A DNA stretch of 18,586 nucleotides from an uncultured Clostridia bacterium (GCA_946610635.1 CAMOCI010000002.1:1-18586), one strand, 5' to 3'. Shown: positions 1 through 6,729, counted from the stretch's first letter. Translations and numbers: made by a program. Notes: generated by a model from the sequence alone, not told the origin.

Positions 1-711
1 TTTGAAAAAGTTTTTGAAGTTGGACCTGTTTTTAGGGCAGAAAAAAGTTATACAAATAAACATGCAACAGAGTTTACAGGTTTTGACTTAGAGATGAGTT
101 ATATTAATTCGTTTCATGACGTAATGGCTATGGAAGAAGAAATGATGCAATACATGCTTGAAAAAGTTGTTGCTAAATACGGTGATGATGTAGAAAGACT
201 TTATGGTATAAAGTTAGAAGTACCAACAAGACCATTCCCTGTAATGAAACTAGCAGATGTTTACAAAGAACTTGAAGAAAGATATGGCTTTACTGTGCCA
301 GATAGTGAAAAAGATGACTTGACAACAGAAGCTGAAAGGCTTTGTGAAAGACTTGCAAGAGATAAATTTAATCACGAATTTTTGTTTATTACAGATTACA
401 GTGCAAAAAAGCGTGCGTTCTATCATATGAGAGACGAAAAAGGCAACCCACTTGGCTACGACCTTATTTGGAAGGGCGTAGAAATTACGACAGGTGCACA
501 AAGAGAACATAGATACGAACAGTTAAAGAAACAAGCAGAAGAAAAAGGTCTTGATAAAGACGTTAAGAACTATTTAAAATTCTTTATGTATGGCTGTCCT
601 CCACATGGCGGTTTTGGAATAGGGCTTGACCGTGCAACAATGATAGCACTTGGTATTACTATTAAAGAAGCAGAATTTATCTTCCGCGGACCACGCAGAA
701 TAGAACCATAA
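1..711 (+). CDS. aspS: Aspartyl-tRNA synthetase, archaeal/eukaryote type (3' part)
   Basis: This class II synthetase charges tRNA with aspartate in the cytoplasm. The reading frame is open from base 1, so the gene begins outside the window; the first ATG at 94 is internal. Motif 2 is visible near the start (VFRAEKSYTNKHATEFTGFD), where the FRAE plus EFTGFDLEM pattern is that of archaeal/eukaryotic AspRS rather than bacterial AspRS or AsnRS. Motif 3 is GGFGIGLDRATM near the end, and the protein finishes RGPRRIEP. Bacteria carrying this type often use it as a non-discriminating enzyme that also makes Asp-tRNA(Asn) for the amidotransferase route; that is family knowledge and cannot be shown here. 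It ends in TAA and is followed by a clear terminator, so it closes its transcript. AsnRS is the main alternative and fits less well. Confidence 0.85.
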   Translation, partial: FEKVFEVGPVFRAEKSYTNKHATEFTGFDLEMSYINSFHDVMAMEEEMMQYMLEKVVAKYGDDVERLYGIKLEVPTRPFPVMKLADVYKELEERYGFTVPDSEKDDLTTEAERLCERLARDKFNHEFLFITDYSAKKRAFYHMRDEKGNPLGYDLIWKGVEITTGAQREHRYEQLKKQAEEKGLDKDVKNYLKFFMYGCPPHGGFGIGLDRATMIALGITIKEAEFIFRGPRRIEP

Positions 712-752
712 TTTAATAAACAAAATTAATTATTGTTAATAATATAATAACA

Positions 753-785
753 AAAAAATGCAAATAACAATTATTTGCATTTTTT
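753..785 (+). terminator. Rho-independent terminator after aspS
   Basis: A 15-bp perfect inverted repeat (753-767 with 771-785, 3-nt loop) whose right arm ends in a T run. It is about 40 nt after the aspS stop. The stem is A/T-rich apart from a GC pair core, and it could act on both strands. Confidence 0.75.
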
Positions 786-882
786 GTTGTACATTATAAA
801 AATATATTCAAAAAAATTTAAATTTATTTTGATAATATTTCCAGCTTTTTAATAAAACAAAAAAGCGATATAAAATCGCTTA

Positions 883-1191
883 TTAGTTAGCAAAATATGT
901 ATGTTTTACAATCCATTTTTTAAGTTTAATTGCAACCCAAAAAGCATATATGCCAAGCGTGATGATTGTTAATAGTAGCCATTTAATCCATTGACCAAAC
1001 AATTGAATTGCTTTGCCATCAAAAGCTAAACGTCTGCCTTCTATAACAGTATGTTTTGTTTCCCAGTTATAACTTATACAATATGCTCAAGGTAAACAAC
1101 TACCAAGAGTTAAAACTGTAACCAAAAATCCTAAAATCCTATAACCAATTTTTTGAAACAAACCACCGTCAAAATAAGAATTATGTTCCAT
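883..1191 (-). CDS. DUF898-like small membrane protein with one in-frame TGA
   Basis: Reading from ATG at 1191 to TAA at 883 gives a 103-codon frame with a single TGA at 1087-1089 (codon 35). Both sides are clearly one protein: an N-terminal hydrophobic segment (about residues 16-36), then YNWETKHTVIEGRRL, FGQWIKW, LLLTIITLGIYAFWV and KKWIVKHTYF. This is the small YjgN/DUF898-like membrane family as I know it, with an expected Pro-Trp-Ala at the place where this gene reads Pro-TGA-Ala. The start is supported by a GGAGG-type site about 7 nt upstream. The other six tryptophans are TGG. Either a point nonsense mutation (TGG to TGA) made a recent pseudogene, or UGA is read as tryptophan. There is no frameshift or other decay. 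Function of the family is not established. Confidence 0.7.
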
Positions 1192-1370
1192 ATTACTCCC
1201 TCCTATTATATTAAAAACATATTTTGACATAACCAGTCAAATATTTTAACGTATATTACAAATTACTATTTTGTAAATATAAAATACGATATTAGTTTAA
1301 TTGTAATAAAGCAGTTAATATCATGCACATAGATTATTAAAAAAAATATCCAAAAATATTTAATTTATAG

Positions 1371-1399
1371 TTGACAACGTGTAAAAAAAGTGATAATAT
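1371..1399 (+). promoter_or_regulatory. Promoter of tRNA-Ala
   Basis: A perfect -35 TTGACA at 1371-1376, then TAATAT at 1394-1399 (17-nt spacer); GATAAT two bases earlier is an alternative -10. The tRNA begins 13 nt after the -10, as expected for a short tRNA leader. Confidence 0.7.
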
Positions 1400-1411
1400 A
1401 ACTAGGTGTTT

Positions 1412-1488
1412 GGGGGTATAGCTCAGCTGGCTAGAGCACCTGCCTTGCAAGCAGGGGGTCAGGAGTTCGAATCTCCTTATCTCCACCA
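1412..1488 (+). tRNA. tRNA-Ala (UGC)
   Basis: A complete 77-nt cloverleaf with encoded CCA. The 7-bp acceptor pairs GGGGGTA with TATCTCC (two G-U pairs), the D arm is GCTC/GAGC, the anticodon stem is CCTGC/GCAGG with loop CTTGCAA (anticodon TGC at 1446-1448), and the T arm is AGGAG TTCGAAT CTCCT. It has its own promoter upstream and a terminator directly after it. Confidence 0.97.
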
Positions 1489-1513
1489 ATGGTGACTTGT
1501 TCACCATTTTATT
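1489..1513 (+). terminator. Terminator of tRNA-Ala
   Basis: A 7-bp stem ATGGTGA/TCACCAT (1489-1495 with 1501-1507) followed by TTTTATTT, starting at the base after the tRNA CCA. Confidence 0.75.
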
Positions 1514-1707
1514 TACAAACAATGGCAATACCAGCCAATTAAATATAGTCACATGGTAAGACAAAGGCAACATTTTTCATATTTTTCACCCCTCCTTTTG
1601 TGCCTTTGTTATCAGTGACAATACAATTGCTGTTTTGTTTATCAAAGCACGCAGTTTTATAAATATAACAATTAGCATTTTTGCTTAACATAAACTAAAT
1701 AAATATT
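1514..1707. other. Intergenic stretch without a convincing gene
   Basis: No gene is supported here. On the minus strand a strong AGGAGGGG site (about 1588-1596) precedes a tiny frame, ATG at 1580, of only 13 codons ending in TAA. The site lies in the loop of a 9-bp inverted repeat (1561-1569 with 1601-1609), so it may be a leader peptide or chance. The longer minus-strand frame running from here into the tRNA is an antisense artefact. Confidence 0.4.
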
Positions 1708-1855
1708 GGCTCAGCTGGCGCGACGCGTAAAAAAAAGTTGCCAGTGGCAAGTTTTTAGCCAAAGCGTAAGAAACTTTATGTTTCGCCGGAAAGAGCACCG
1801 GTCTGCTCGCCAACGAAGTGCGTACGAAACGAAGTGAAGTGTAAGGCGGGGAGCC
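1708..1855 (+). ncRNA. GC-rich structured block with tRNA-like pieces (candidate RNA or repeat)
   Basis: About 53% G+C by hand count in a surrounding of roughly 25-30%. The block opens with GGCTC (1708-1712) and closes with the complement GAGCC (1851-1855). Inside are two further hairpins: one around TTGCC AGT GGCAA (about 1738-1751), and one where GCG..GAAAC pairs with GTTTCGC (about 1764-1786). Three segments match tRNA parts in the right order: GCTCAGCTGG (D arm), AGAGCACCGGTCTG (D arm to anticodon stem) and AAGGCGGGG (3' side of the anticodon stem), separated by structured inserts. It may be an undescribed RNA, a mobile palindromic repeat, or debris of a tRNA target site. The strand is a guess from the tRNA-like segments. 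Confidence 0.35.
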
Positions 1856-1888
1856 TTATTATAAAAAACAATTAAATAGATAAAATAT

Positions 1889-1927
1889 AGGGATGTAGCT
1901 CAGCTGGTTAGAGCACCGCTCTGATAA
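1889..1927 (+). pseudogene. 5' half of tRNA-Ile, cut at the anticodon loop
   Basis: The first 39 bases of tRNA-Ile(GAU), identical to 1989-2027, stop at the end of the anticodon loop (CTGATAA) and then run into unrelated AT-rich sequence. Joined to the 3' half at 16590-16627, it would give a tRNA identical to the intact copy. It is probably one side of an element insertion point, with TCTGATAA (1920-1927) as the shared core. Confidence 0.8.
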
Positions 1928-1988
1928 AATAAAAATAACCAGAAAAACTTAATATTTGACAGTTGATAAAGTCACTAAAACAAACCTT

Positions 1989-2065
1989 AGGGATGTAGCT
2001 CAGCTGGTTAGAGCACCGCTCTGATAAGGCGGGGGTCGATGGTTCAAGTCCATTCATCCCTACCA
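1989..2065 (+). tRNA. tRNA-Ile (GAU)
   Basis: A complete 77-nt cloverleaf with encoded CCA. The acceptor is AGGGATG/CATCCCT, the D arm GCTC/GAGC, the anticodon stem CCGCT/GGCGG with loop CTGATAA (anticodon GAT), and the T arm GATGG TTCAAGT CCATT. Its last 46 bases are repeated perfectly at 16582-16627. A TTGACA lies at 1956-1961, but no good -10 is placed to match it. It is the only intact tRNA-Ile copy in the window and presumably keeps function despite the insertion. Confidence 0.97.
2020..2065 (+). repeat. Left attachment repeat (46 bp, tRNA-Ile 3' half)
   Basis: Perfect 46-bp direct repeat with 16582-16627, running from TCTGATAA in the anticodon loop to the CCA end. The flanking bases differ on both sides. 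Identity that starts in the anticodon loop and runs to the tRNA 3' end is the common footprint of tyrosine integrases that use tRNA genes. Confidence 0.85.
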
Positions 2066-2066
2066 T

Positions 2067-2095
2067 AAAAAAGTTCGATATTTCGGACTTTTTTT
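2067..2095 (+). terminator. Terminator of tRNA-Ile
   Basis: A 7-bp stem AGTTCGA/TCGGACT (2072-2078 with 2083-2089, one G-U pair), extended by an A run before and T7 after. It lies 6 nt after the tRNA end. Confidence 0.8.
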
Positions 2096-2133
2096 GTTTT
2101 TATTTTATAACTAATTTTGTATCCAAAAATCAA

Positions 2134-2169
2134 TTGCAACAAATTTTATGCCAAATTGCAACAGTAAAT
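2134..2169 (+). repeat. Partial arm-type repeats, left end
   Basis: TTGCAACAAA (2134-2143) and ATTGCAACAGTAAAT (2155-2169) are the two halves of the 27-bp repeat found at 2254-2280, here separated by a further dozen bases. They are probably extra integrase (or Xis) binding sites at the element end. Confidence 0.55.
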
Positions 2170-2193
2170 GGTATAAAAATATTCAAAAAAAAT

Positions 2194-2223
2194 GACCGAT
2201 AGTTTAAAATCTAACTATCGGTC
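2194..2223 (-). terminator. Terminator of the minus-strand int-to-radical-SAM run
   Basis: A perfect 11-bp stem GACCGATAGTT/AACTATCGGTC (2194-2204 with 2213-2223, 8-nt loop). On the minus strand the hairpin is followed by a long T run (A run at 2184-2191 on the plus strand). It sits about 60 nt beyond the stop of the radical SAM gene. Confidence 0.85.
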
Positions 2224-2253
2224 TAATTCTTTCTAAAACTGCCGAAATTTGAT

Positions 2254-2280
2254 ACATTTGCAACAAATTGCAACAGTAAA
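2254..2280 (+). repeat. 27-bp end repeat, left copy (probable integrase arm site)
   Basis: A 27-base sequence built of two TTGCAACA units (TTGCAACAAATTGCAACAG at its core) and found again without a mismatch at 16450-16476. Both copies are in the same orientation, each within about 100-240 bp of a tRNA-Ile junction. Integrases of this class bind such direct repeats through the N-terminal arm-binding domain. Confidence 0.7.
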
Positions 2281-2285
2281 TATTC

Positions 2286-3119
2286 TTATTTATCAAACAA
2301 ACTTATTTGAATATTGCCATTTTCCTCATTAACTTTAACTATGTATCTATCAGGGTCGCACTCACATTCCAAAAATTCAACATTAGGGGCAAGAACTCTA
2401 AGACATTGTTTGTAATAAACTTGCTTGTTTGTAGGACGAAGAAGTGCAATGCAATCTTTTGCATATTGTTCCCAATCTTGCCACTTGTCATATCCCATAT
2501 AGTTGTTTAGTTTTCCAATTTTGTAATGGTCAACTGAGTCTTGTTCCAAAGTTTTTTTGATGAGTTTCAAACTTTCTACAGGTTCAATTGTAGGCTCAAA
2601 ACTTGCAAATGTCTTTATGCCATTGTCGTGCAAAGTTTTTAGAGTTTCCAATCTTTCACTAGGTAAACTTGCAAATGGTTCCCACTCTTTTGATTTTTTT
2701 TCATCCAAAAATGTAAGAGTTGTGCCAACTGTTATTCTATCGCCAAATTCTTTGAATATATCCAAATCTCTTAGCATTTTTTTGCCAACTTTTGAAAGCA
2801 CTGCAACAGGCACTTTGTAATAGTTTAACATTTTCAAAACTTCACGCACTGTTTGTCCATTGTCTGCGCTGTCACAATAGCAATCTCCAACAAAAGAAAG
2901 CAAAACTTGCTCTGTGTATTTGTTATTCTTTAAATCTTTTTCAAGAAGTTTAAGCAAGTTTTTTCGTGGCTCTGGTTTGCCAAAATAATATTCACTTTTC
3001 TTTTGCAAAGTGTGTGGTGCATAGCAGTATTTACATCTATGACTGCAACCAATATATATGTTCAAAGCATAGGGGCTATATTCTCTTGCCATTCCACAGG
3101 GTTTGTAAATTATACTCAT
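2286..3119 (-). CDS. Radical SAM protein (SplB-like, phage/element type)
   Basis: A 277-residue radical SAM enzyme. The 4Fe-4S motif is C25-x3-C29-x2-C32 (IGCSHRCKYCYAP), followed by a strand and GDCYCDSADNG near residue 100, and TFASFEP near 192. A second cysteine group near the C-terminus (FLECECDPDRY) could bind metal. It resembles the SplB-like photolyase-type radical SAM proteins often encoded in phages; the substrate is unknown. It is the last gene of the minus-strand run from xis/int, 36 nt after the methyltransferase and before a strong terminator. A TATAAT at 3127-3132 sits only 7 nt ahead of the ATG and there is no good ribosome site, so a leaderless transcript is possible. The stop is TAA. 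Confidence 0.8.
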   Translation of the reverse strand: MSIIYKPCGMAREYSPYALNIYIGCSHRCKYCYAPHTLQKKSEYYFGKPEPRKNLLKLLEKDLKNNKYTEQVLLSFVGDCYCDSADNGQTVREVLKMLNYYKVPVAVLSKVGKKMLRDLDIFKEFGDRITVGTTLTFLDEKKSKEWEPFASLPSERLETLKTLHDNGIKTFASFEPTIEPVESLKLIKKTLEQDSVDHYKIGKLNNYMGYDKWQDWEQYAKDCIALLRPTNKQVYYKQCLRVLAPNVEFLECECDPDRYIVKVNEENGNIQISLFDK

Positions 3120-3155
3120 ATATAATATTATATCATATTTTTATCCAAAATTAAA

Positions 3156-3713
3156 TCAATTCACAATAAAATATCCATAGTGTTTATCAAATTTATCTCT
3201 TATTGCATAATAGTTAACTTCTGTAATCCCATATTGTGATAAAAATTCATAAAAGAATTCTATTGCTCTTGCATTAAAAAGTGATGGCGCTTTATCATAA
3301 AAATGCTTAAAATTACATTCTTGCTTGGCAACATTTTGAATTTTTGTAAATTCATTTGTTATTGCTGTATATATTATTATCGTGCCTTTTTGCAAATCAT
3401 TTCTTGTAAGTAATTTTTTATATAAATCAAACGCTATCCCATAACTATCACAATCAATAACATTAAATTGTGATAAATCAATGTTATCAAAAACTTGTCC
3501 TGTATCTGCATTAAGATTTTTGCCTTTGTTCTCTTGAATATCTATTCCAAAATATTTATCAGTTTTAATATTATTCCACAAAACATTTCTTCCAGCAAAT
3601 AGGTCCAAAACTTTAACTTCTTGCAAATTTTTTATCGCTTCTTTTCTTATAAAAATTTTATTCGCTATTGATTTATTATCTGTTTTAGTTGATTGTAGAC
3701 TCAATTTCAACAC
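3156..3713 (-). CDS. Small Rossmann-fold methyltransferase-like protein
   Basis: About 185 residues. Motif I for S-adenosylmethionine is clear (KVLDLFAGRNVLW, near residue 34), with YFGIDI as the next strand and FNVIDCDSYGIAFD (near residue 85) at the motif IV position, which lacks the NPPY/DPPY of DNA amino-methyltransferases. It is short for the class, without a visible target-recognition domain. The frame overlaps the end of the ParB-like gene by 29 nt. The start is uncertain: GTG at 3713 lies on top of the GGAAGG site, and TTG at 3704 has better spacing. In phages, ParB-like domains are often next to or fused with DNA methyltransferases, so DNA modification is a reasonable inference. It ends in TGA; reading that as tryptophan would add only four codons. 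Confidence 0.6.
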   Translation of the reverse strand: MLKLSLQSTKTDNKSIANKIFIRKEAIKNLQEVKVLDLFAGRNVLWNNIKTDKYFGIDIQENKGKNLNADTGQVFDNIDLSQFNVIDCDSYGIAFDLYKKLLTRNDLQKGTIIIYTAITNEFTKIQNVAKQECNFKHFYDKAPSLFNARAIEFFYEFLSQYGITEVNYYAIRDKFDKHYGYFIVN

Positions 3714-4227
3714 CTTCCATTATGTTTAATCTTGCGATAATATTTGCGATTTCATCATTTTTGTTAATATCTAAGCTTATCAAATAATGAACCTTTTTTG
3801 CTGGCTTCAACAATCTTTTTTGAACACGAATGCAAGTTTTAAGATATTTATCAACATCAATTCCAAAATTAGTGAAATCAAACTCTTGCAATTCTTTTAA
3901 TTGTTGAAACAGTATGCCATCATCAAAACCTGTTTCTAGATTTGTTGAGTTGTGAGCAATCACATACGCTTTTTGTTCTTCCTTTGATAAATGGTCAAGT
4001 CTAACACAAGGTAGTTTTGTGAGCCCAGCAAGTTTTGCGGCTTCAACTCTTCCATTGCCTTCAAGCACAATATTATCTTCTCCAGCAATACCCAATGGAT
4101 CATTAAATCCAAACTCCTTTATTGAATTTGCAATATGTTCAATTTGCTGCTTTGTGTGAATTTTACTATTTTCTTCATAATGATTTAATTTTTCAATGTC
4201 TATATATTCAATCTTTAAATCTTCCAT
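3685..4227 (-). CDS. ParB/sulfiredoxin-fold N-terminal domain protein
   Basis: A 180-residue protein. The N-terminal half is a ParB-like nuclease/CTPase-type domain: IDIEKLNHYEENSKIHTKQQ, ANSIKEFGFNDPL, then the signature EGNGRVEAAKLAGLTKLPCV and AYVIAHNSTNLETGFD. The last 50 residues, rich in K and I, match nothing I know. The start at ATG 4227 has AGGAG 8 nt upstream. The gene overlaps the methyltransferase and follows the small terminase, a combination usual in phage genomes and unlike chromosome-partition parB, which would sit beside parA and be longer. The role may be in DNA modification or cleavage at packaging, by inference. Confidence 0.75.
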   Translation of the reverse strand: MEDLKIEYIDIEKLNHYEENSKIHTKQQIEHIANSIKEFGFNDPLGIAGEDNIVLEGNGRVEAAKLAGLTKLPCVRLDHLSKEEQKAYVIAHNSTNLETGFDDGILFQQLKELQEFDFTNFGIDVDKYLKTCIRVQKRLLKPAKKVHYLISLDINKNDEIANIIARLNIMEGVEIESTIN

Positions 4228-4286
4228 TTTTTTTCTCCTATCTAAAAATCAAAGAACACAACAACTTTCGCTATTGTGTTCAATAT

Positions 4287-4706
4287 TTATCTTTTTCGTC
4301 TCATTTCTGGAGTAAGTCGCAAATCTTTTAATATTTTTTCTAAATGTTTATTGCAGTCAAGCCAAGTTTTATAGTGTTCATTTTCTTTAACCATAACTTT
4401 TGGAGTTTTGCCATCATTACTAATTCCAGTCACAATTCTAATATATCTTTCTGGATTTTTGTTGTATTCTTTATATGCTCTATCTCTAATGAGTTTTAGT
4501 TGACAATATTGCCAGACAAGTTCTACATCAGTAGGCGATAATCTATACTTTATGCTTGCTTTGAGTGTTTTAACAATATCTTCATAAACAACTTTTTCTT
4601 CATCAGTTAAGTATTCTGGTACCTCTAAAATTTCACTATTTATTCTTTCAGTTTCAAGTGCAATTCGCTTGTTATTTTCTAATATTTCCTGTTGATATCT
4701 ATCCAT
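4287..4706 (-). CDS. Phage terminase small subunit-like (P27 family)
   Basis: 139 residues from ATG 4706, which has GGAG six bases upstream; a GTG at 4739 would add 11 residues but has no site. After a charged helical N-terminus comes VPEYLTDEEKVVYEDIVKTL, then LSPTDVELVWQYCQL, and a C-terminal helix ending LKDLRLTPEMRRKR. This order (proline-led helix, 'tD...l..yC', then the 'l..lgLtp..R.r' tail) is the P27 small-terminase pattern. Small terminases choose the DNA to be packaged and hand it to the large subunit. No large terminase, portal or capsid gene is present, so this is an orphan, as in phage satellites. It lies 50 nt downstream of the integrase gene. Confidence 0.7.
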   Translation of the reverse strand: MDRYQQEILENNKRIALETERINSEILEVPEYLTDEEKVVYEDIVKTLKASIKYRLSPTDVELVWQYCQLKLIRDRAYKEYNKNPERYIRIVTGISNDGKTPKVMVKENEHYKTWLDCNKHLEKILKDLRLTPEMRRKR

Positions 4707-4789
4707 ATATTTCTCCATAGTTAAATGTTTTGTGTACACAAAAAGATATCATATAATTTTTACCAATTCAAGATTTTATGTCATCATAA

Positions 4790-6211
4790 CTACATTTCCA
4801 TTTCATAATCTCTTTGGCGTTTTCGTTTCTCTTCTTTTTTAAGTTCTTCTCGTTCATATTGTAATTGTTCTATCAATTTATCAATATCTTCAAGTGTTGG
4901 TCTTTTATATTCTTCTTCAACAATTGGCTTTTTTATTGGATTTGAATTAAGTGCAGGTTCTTGCTTTTGCATTTCAATATTACTATTAGTTTTATTATCG
5001 TTTGAATATTCTTTGTTGAATATATCAGTTGCTTTTTGAAAATATGATTTATCAACACTGTTGTAGGTTGTGATTGTTGTTTTCACGGATTTATGGCCTA
5101 AAAGTCCTTGTATAACTTTTGGGTTTTGATTTGCTTCAAAAAGTGTATTTGAATATGTATGTCTAAGTCCATGAAAATGAATACCATATTTATTTAGATT
5201 ATACTTTTTCAAAAATCTTTCAAATATACATTTTGTTCCGTGATATGTTCTCACACTTCCATCATTATTTCCAAATACTAGCATTGTTGGCTCTATTAAG
5301 TTTATATTGTATGTTAAACTATCTTGCTCTCGAATAAGCTTGTATTCTTTAAGTGCGTTTATCAAAATGTCTGGCATTGGAATTTCACGAACAGAACAAA
5401 TTGTTTTGGTTGTGCTGATAACTGTTTTTCTTTCTATAATCTTTCCATTGCTATCAAATTTTGGAACTTGTGTTATTGCTTTTTCAACCTTTAATGTTTT
5501 GTTTTCAAAGTCAATATTGTTCCAACTAAGTGCAAGAACTTCTCCTGCACGAAGTCCTGCAAACATCATTGTTAAACATAATGGTTTAAGAAATTGGTTG
5601 TTTTCTAAACATTCAATAAACTTATGTCTTATATCTTGTGGAATTGCTTTGTAAACATTTTCACTATCATATATTTTCTTTTCATTAGATTTAACTTTTG
5701 TTCTTGTGACTGGATTTGTTATTGTTAGTTTATTCTCAATTGCATATTCAAAAAACTGATTAAGCAAATGTTTAATCTTTTTTACTACTGCCAAACTATA
5801 TCCATCATCAAGCATATCATTGAATAGTTTTTGTAAAGTTATATTTGTTATTTCATCTAGTTTCATATTTCCTATTTGTGGTGAAATATGTAATTCAAAG
5901 TTTCTAAAATTTCCTTCAAACGTTCTTGGAGTGACAACACTTTTTTTGAATATCAAAAGCCATTCTCTCATCAAACTATCAAAGTTTGAGTTTTCTACAA
6001 TTTCATAATTTTGATTTGAAATTCTATTTGTTAAATCTGTGAGTTTTTTTGATACTTCAAGTTTTGTTTTTCCATATACTGCTTTTCTTTTAATCTTTCC
6101 ATTTTCATCATATCCTAGTGTTGCCATTCCAGTCCAAAGTCCATCACTTCTTTGATATATTGAACCTTCATTGTTTGCTCGTCTTGTTTTGTTATATTTT
6201 CTTCTAGCCAT
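4790..6211 (-). CDS. int: Tyrosine site-specific integrase
   Basis: 473 residues with the usual three parts. There is an arm-binding N-terminus (NNEGSIYQRSDGLW, near 13-60), a SAM-like core-binding domain (about 75-175), and a catalytic domain with the full set of residues: R221 (AGLRAGEVLAL), K269, H347 and R350 (HFHGLRHTYSN), H373 (LLGHKSVKTT) and Y383 (TTYNSV). After Y383 there is an unusual charged tail of about 90 residues, ending in a probable coiled coil (LIEQLQYEREELKKEEKRKR). The ATG overlaps the xis stop by 8 nt, with GAGGT upstream. It should integrate and excise the element at tRNA-Ile. Four phage-type genes separate it from the nearer attachment site, which is unusual. The stop is TAG. 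Confidence 0.95.
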   Translation of the reverse strand: MARRKYNKTRRANNEGSIYQRSDGLWTGMATLGYDENGKIKRKAVYGKTKLEVSKKLTDLTNRISNQNYEIVENSNFDSLMREWLLIFKKSVVTPRTFEGNFRNFELHISPQIGNMKLDEITNITLQKLFNDMLDDGYSLAVVKKIKHLLNQFFEYAIENKLTITNPVTRTKVKSNEKKIYDSENVYKAIPQDIRHKFIECLENNQFLKPLCLTMMFAGLRAGEVLALSWNNIDFENKTLKVEKAITQVPKFDSNGKIIERKTVISTTKTICSVREIPMPDILINALKEYKLIREQDSLTYNINLIEPTMLVFGNNDGSVRTYHGTKCIFERFLKKYNLNKYGIHFHGLRHTYSNTLFEANQNPKVIQGLLGHKSVKTTITTYNSVDKSYFQKATDIFNKEYSNDNKTNSNIEMQKQEPALNSNPIKKPIVEEEYKRPTLEDIDKLIEQLQYEREELKKEEKRKRQRDYEMEM

Positions 6212-6470
6212 TGTTTACCTCCAAGTTCGTATTTTGTGTTGTTTGCCAAGTAACAAAGTTAAGAACACTCACAACCTGTCTTTTGCCAACTTTTGTTGTT
6301 GGAAAGGTTTTACTCCTAAGTAAATTTCTTATATTGTCTCGTCCTAGTCCAGTTATCTTAATTAGGTCTTCGCAATCCAAAAAATCTTTGTTGTATTTAG
6401 TTGAAATTCTTTCAACTTCATTTTGTATTAAATTGTTGATATCTATTTTTGTATTTGTATTTAATTCCAT
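6204..6470 (-). CDS. xis: Excisionase-like helix-turn-helix protein
   Basis: 88 residues. The C-terminal half reads DFLDCEDLIKITGLGRDNIRNLLRS..PTTKVGKRQVV, a MerR-like winged helix-turn-helix of the excisionase type, ending in the DNA-bending wing. The ATG has AAGGAG upstream. The gene overlaps int by 8 nt, so the two are translated together. Such proteins bias the integrase toward excision and may regulate the operon. It ends in TAG. Confidence 0.85.
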   Translation of the reverse strand: MELNTNTKIDINNLIQNEVERISTKYNKDFLDCEDLIKITGLGRDNIRNLLRSKTFPTTKVGKRQVVSVLNFVTWQTTQNTNLEVNNG

Positions 6471-6530
6471 ATTTTTATTCTCCTTGTAATTAGATTTTTG
6501 TTTATAAAATTTGCATCTTTTTTAATATTA

Positions 6531-6729
6531 GGGCACCCCCGAAAAATTTTCATTTTTTGGGGAAAGGAACAACCGACCATAAAGTCAATATTGCATAGCA
6601 ATTTGACCAAAGGGAGAGTTGTGACGCGGCTTGTCTGGGTATCCCAGCAAAAGCCAAAAGTGACGAGATTGTAATTAAATTTAAGTGGGACAATAAAAAA
6701 GCCAGTATTTGCTGACTTTTCTCCCACTT
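6531..6729. other. Block of four nested hairpins upstream of xis (374-nt gene-free gap)
   Basis: Between xis and the hydrolase gene (6471-6844) there is no supported gene. The block here is more GC-rich than its surroundings and folds into four successive hairpins. First, CCCCGAAAAA (6537-6546) pairs with 6553-6562. Second, GTCAA(T)ATTGC (6584-6594) pairs with 6598-6607. Third, GGCTT..CTGGG-TAT-CCCAG..AAGCC spans 6628-6655. Fourth, AAGTGGGA/TCCCACTT (6683-6690 with 6722-6729) encloses AAAAGCCAG/CTGACTTTT. An 88-codon minus-strand frame through it follows the hairpins rather than protein-like sequence. It could be a transfer or single-strand origin, or a regulatory RNA for xis-int. Confidence 0.5.

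Noticed and set aside
250..510. Antisense frames over aspS, radical SAM, integrase, relaxase, leuS and other genes
   Set aside because: They are shadows on the opposite strand of well-supported genes, without ribosome sites or recognisable motifs.
1087..1089. Selenocysteine at the TGA of the DUF898-like gene
   Set aside because: The position is an expected Trp, not a redox Cys, and I see no selenocysteine-type hairpin reason to prefer it.
1337..1573. A 78-codon minus-strand frame across tRNA-Ala
   Set aside because: It contains the antisense translation of the tRNA (RRFELLTPCLQGRCSSQLSYTP type), a known false protein; no ribosome site and it overlaps a certain tRNA.
2134..2280. TTGCAACA repeats as a CRISPR array
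   Set aside because: Units are too short, irregular and split between both element ends; no cas gene is present.
3685..4227. ParB-like gene as a chromosome or plasmid partition gene
   Set aside because: No ParA partner and no parS-like repeat is seen; the protein is short and sits in a phage-type gene group.
6461..6727. An 88-codon minus-strand frame over the hairpin block
   Set aside because: Its sequence follows the inverted repeats, lacks a ribosome site for the ATG and overlaps the xis start; structure explains it better.
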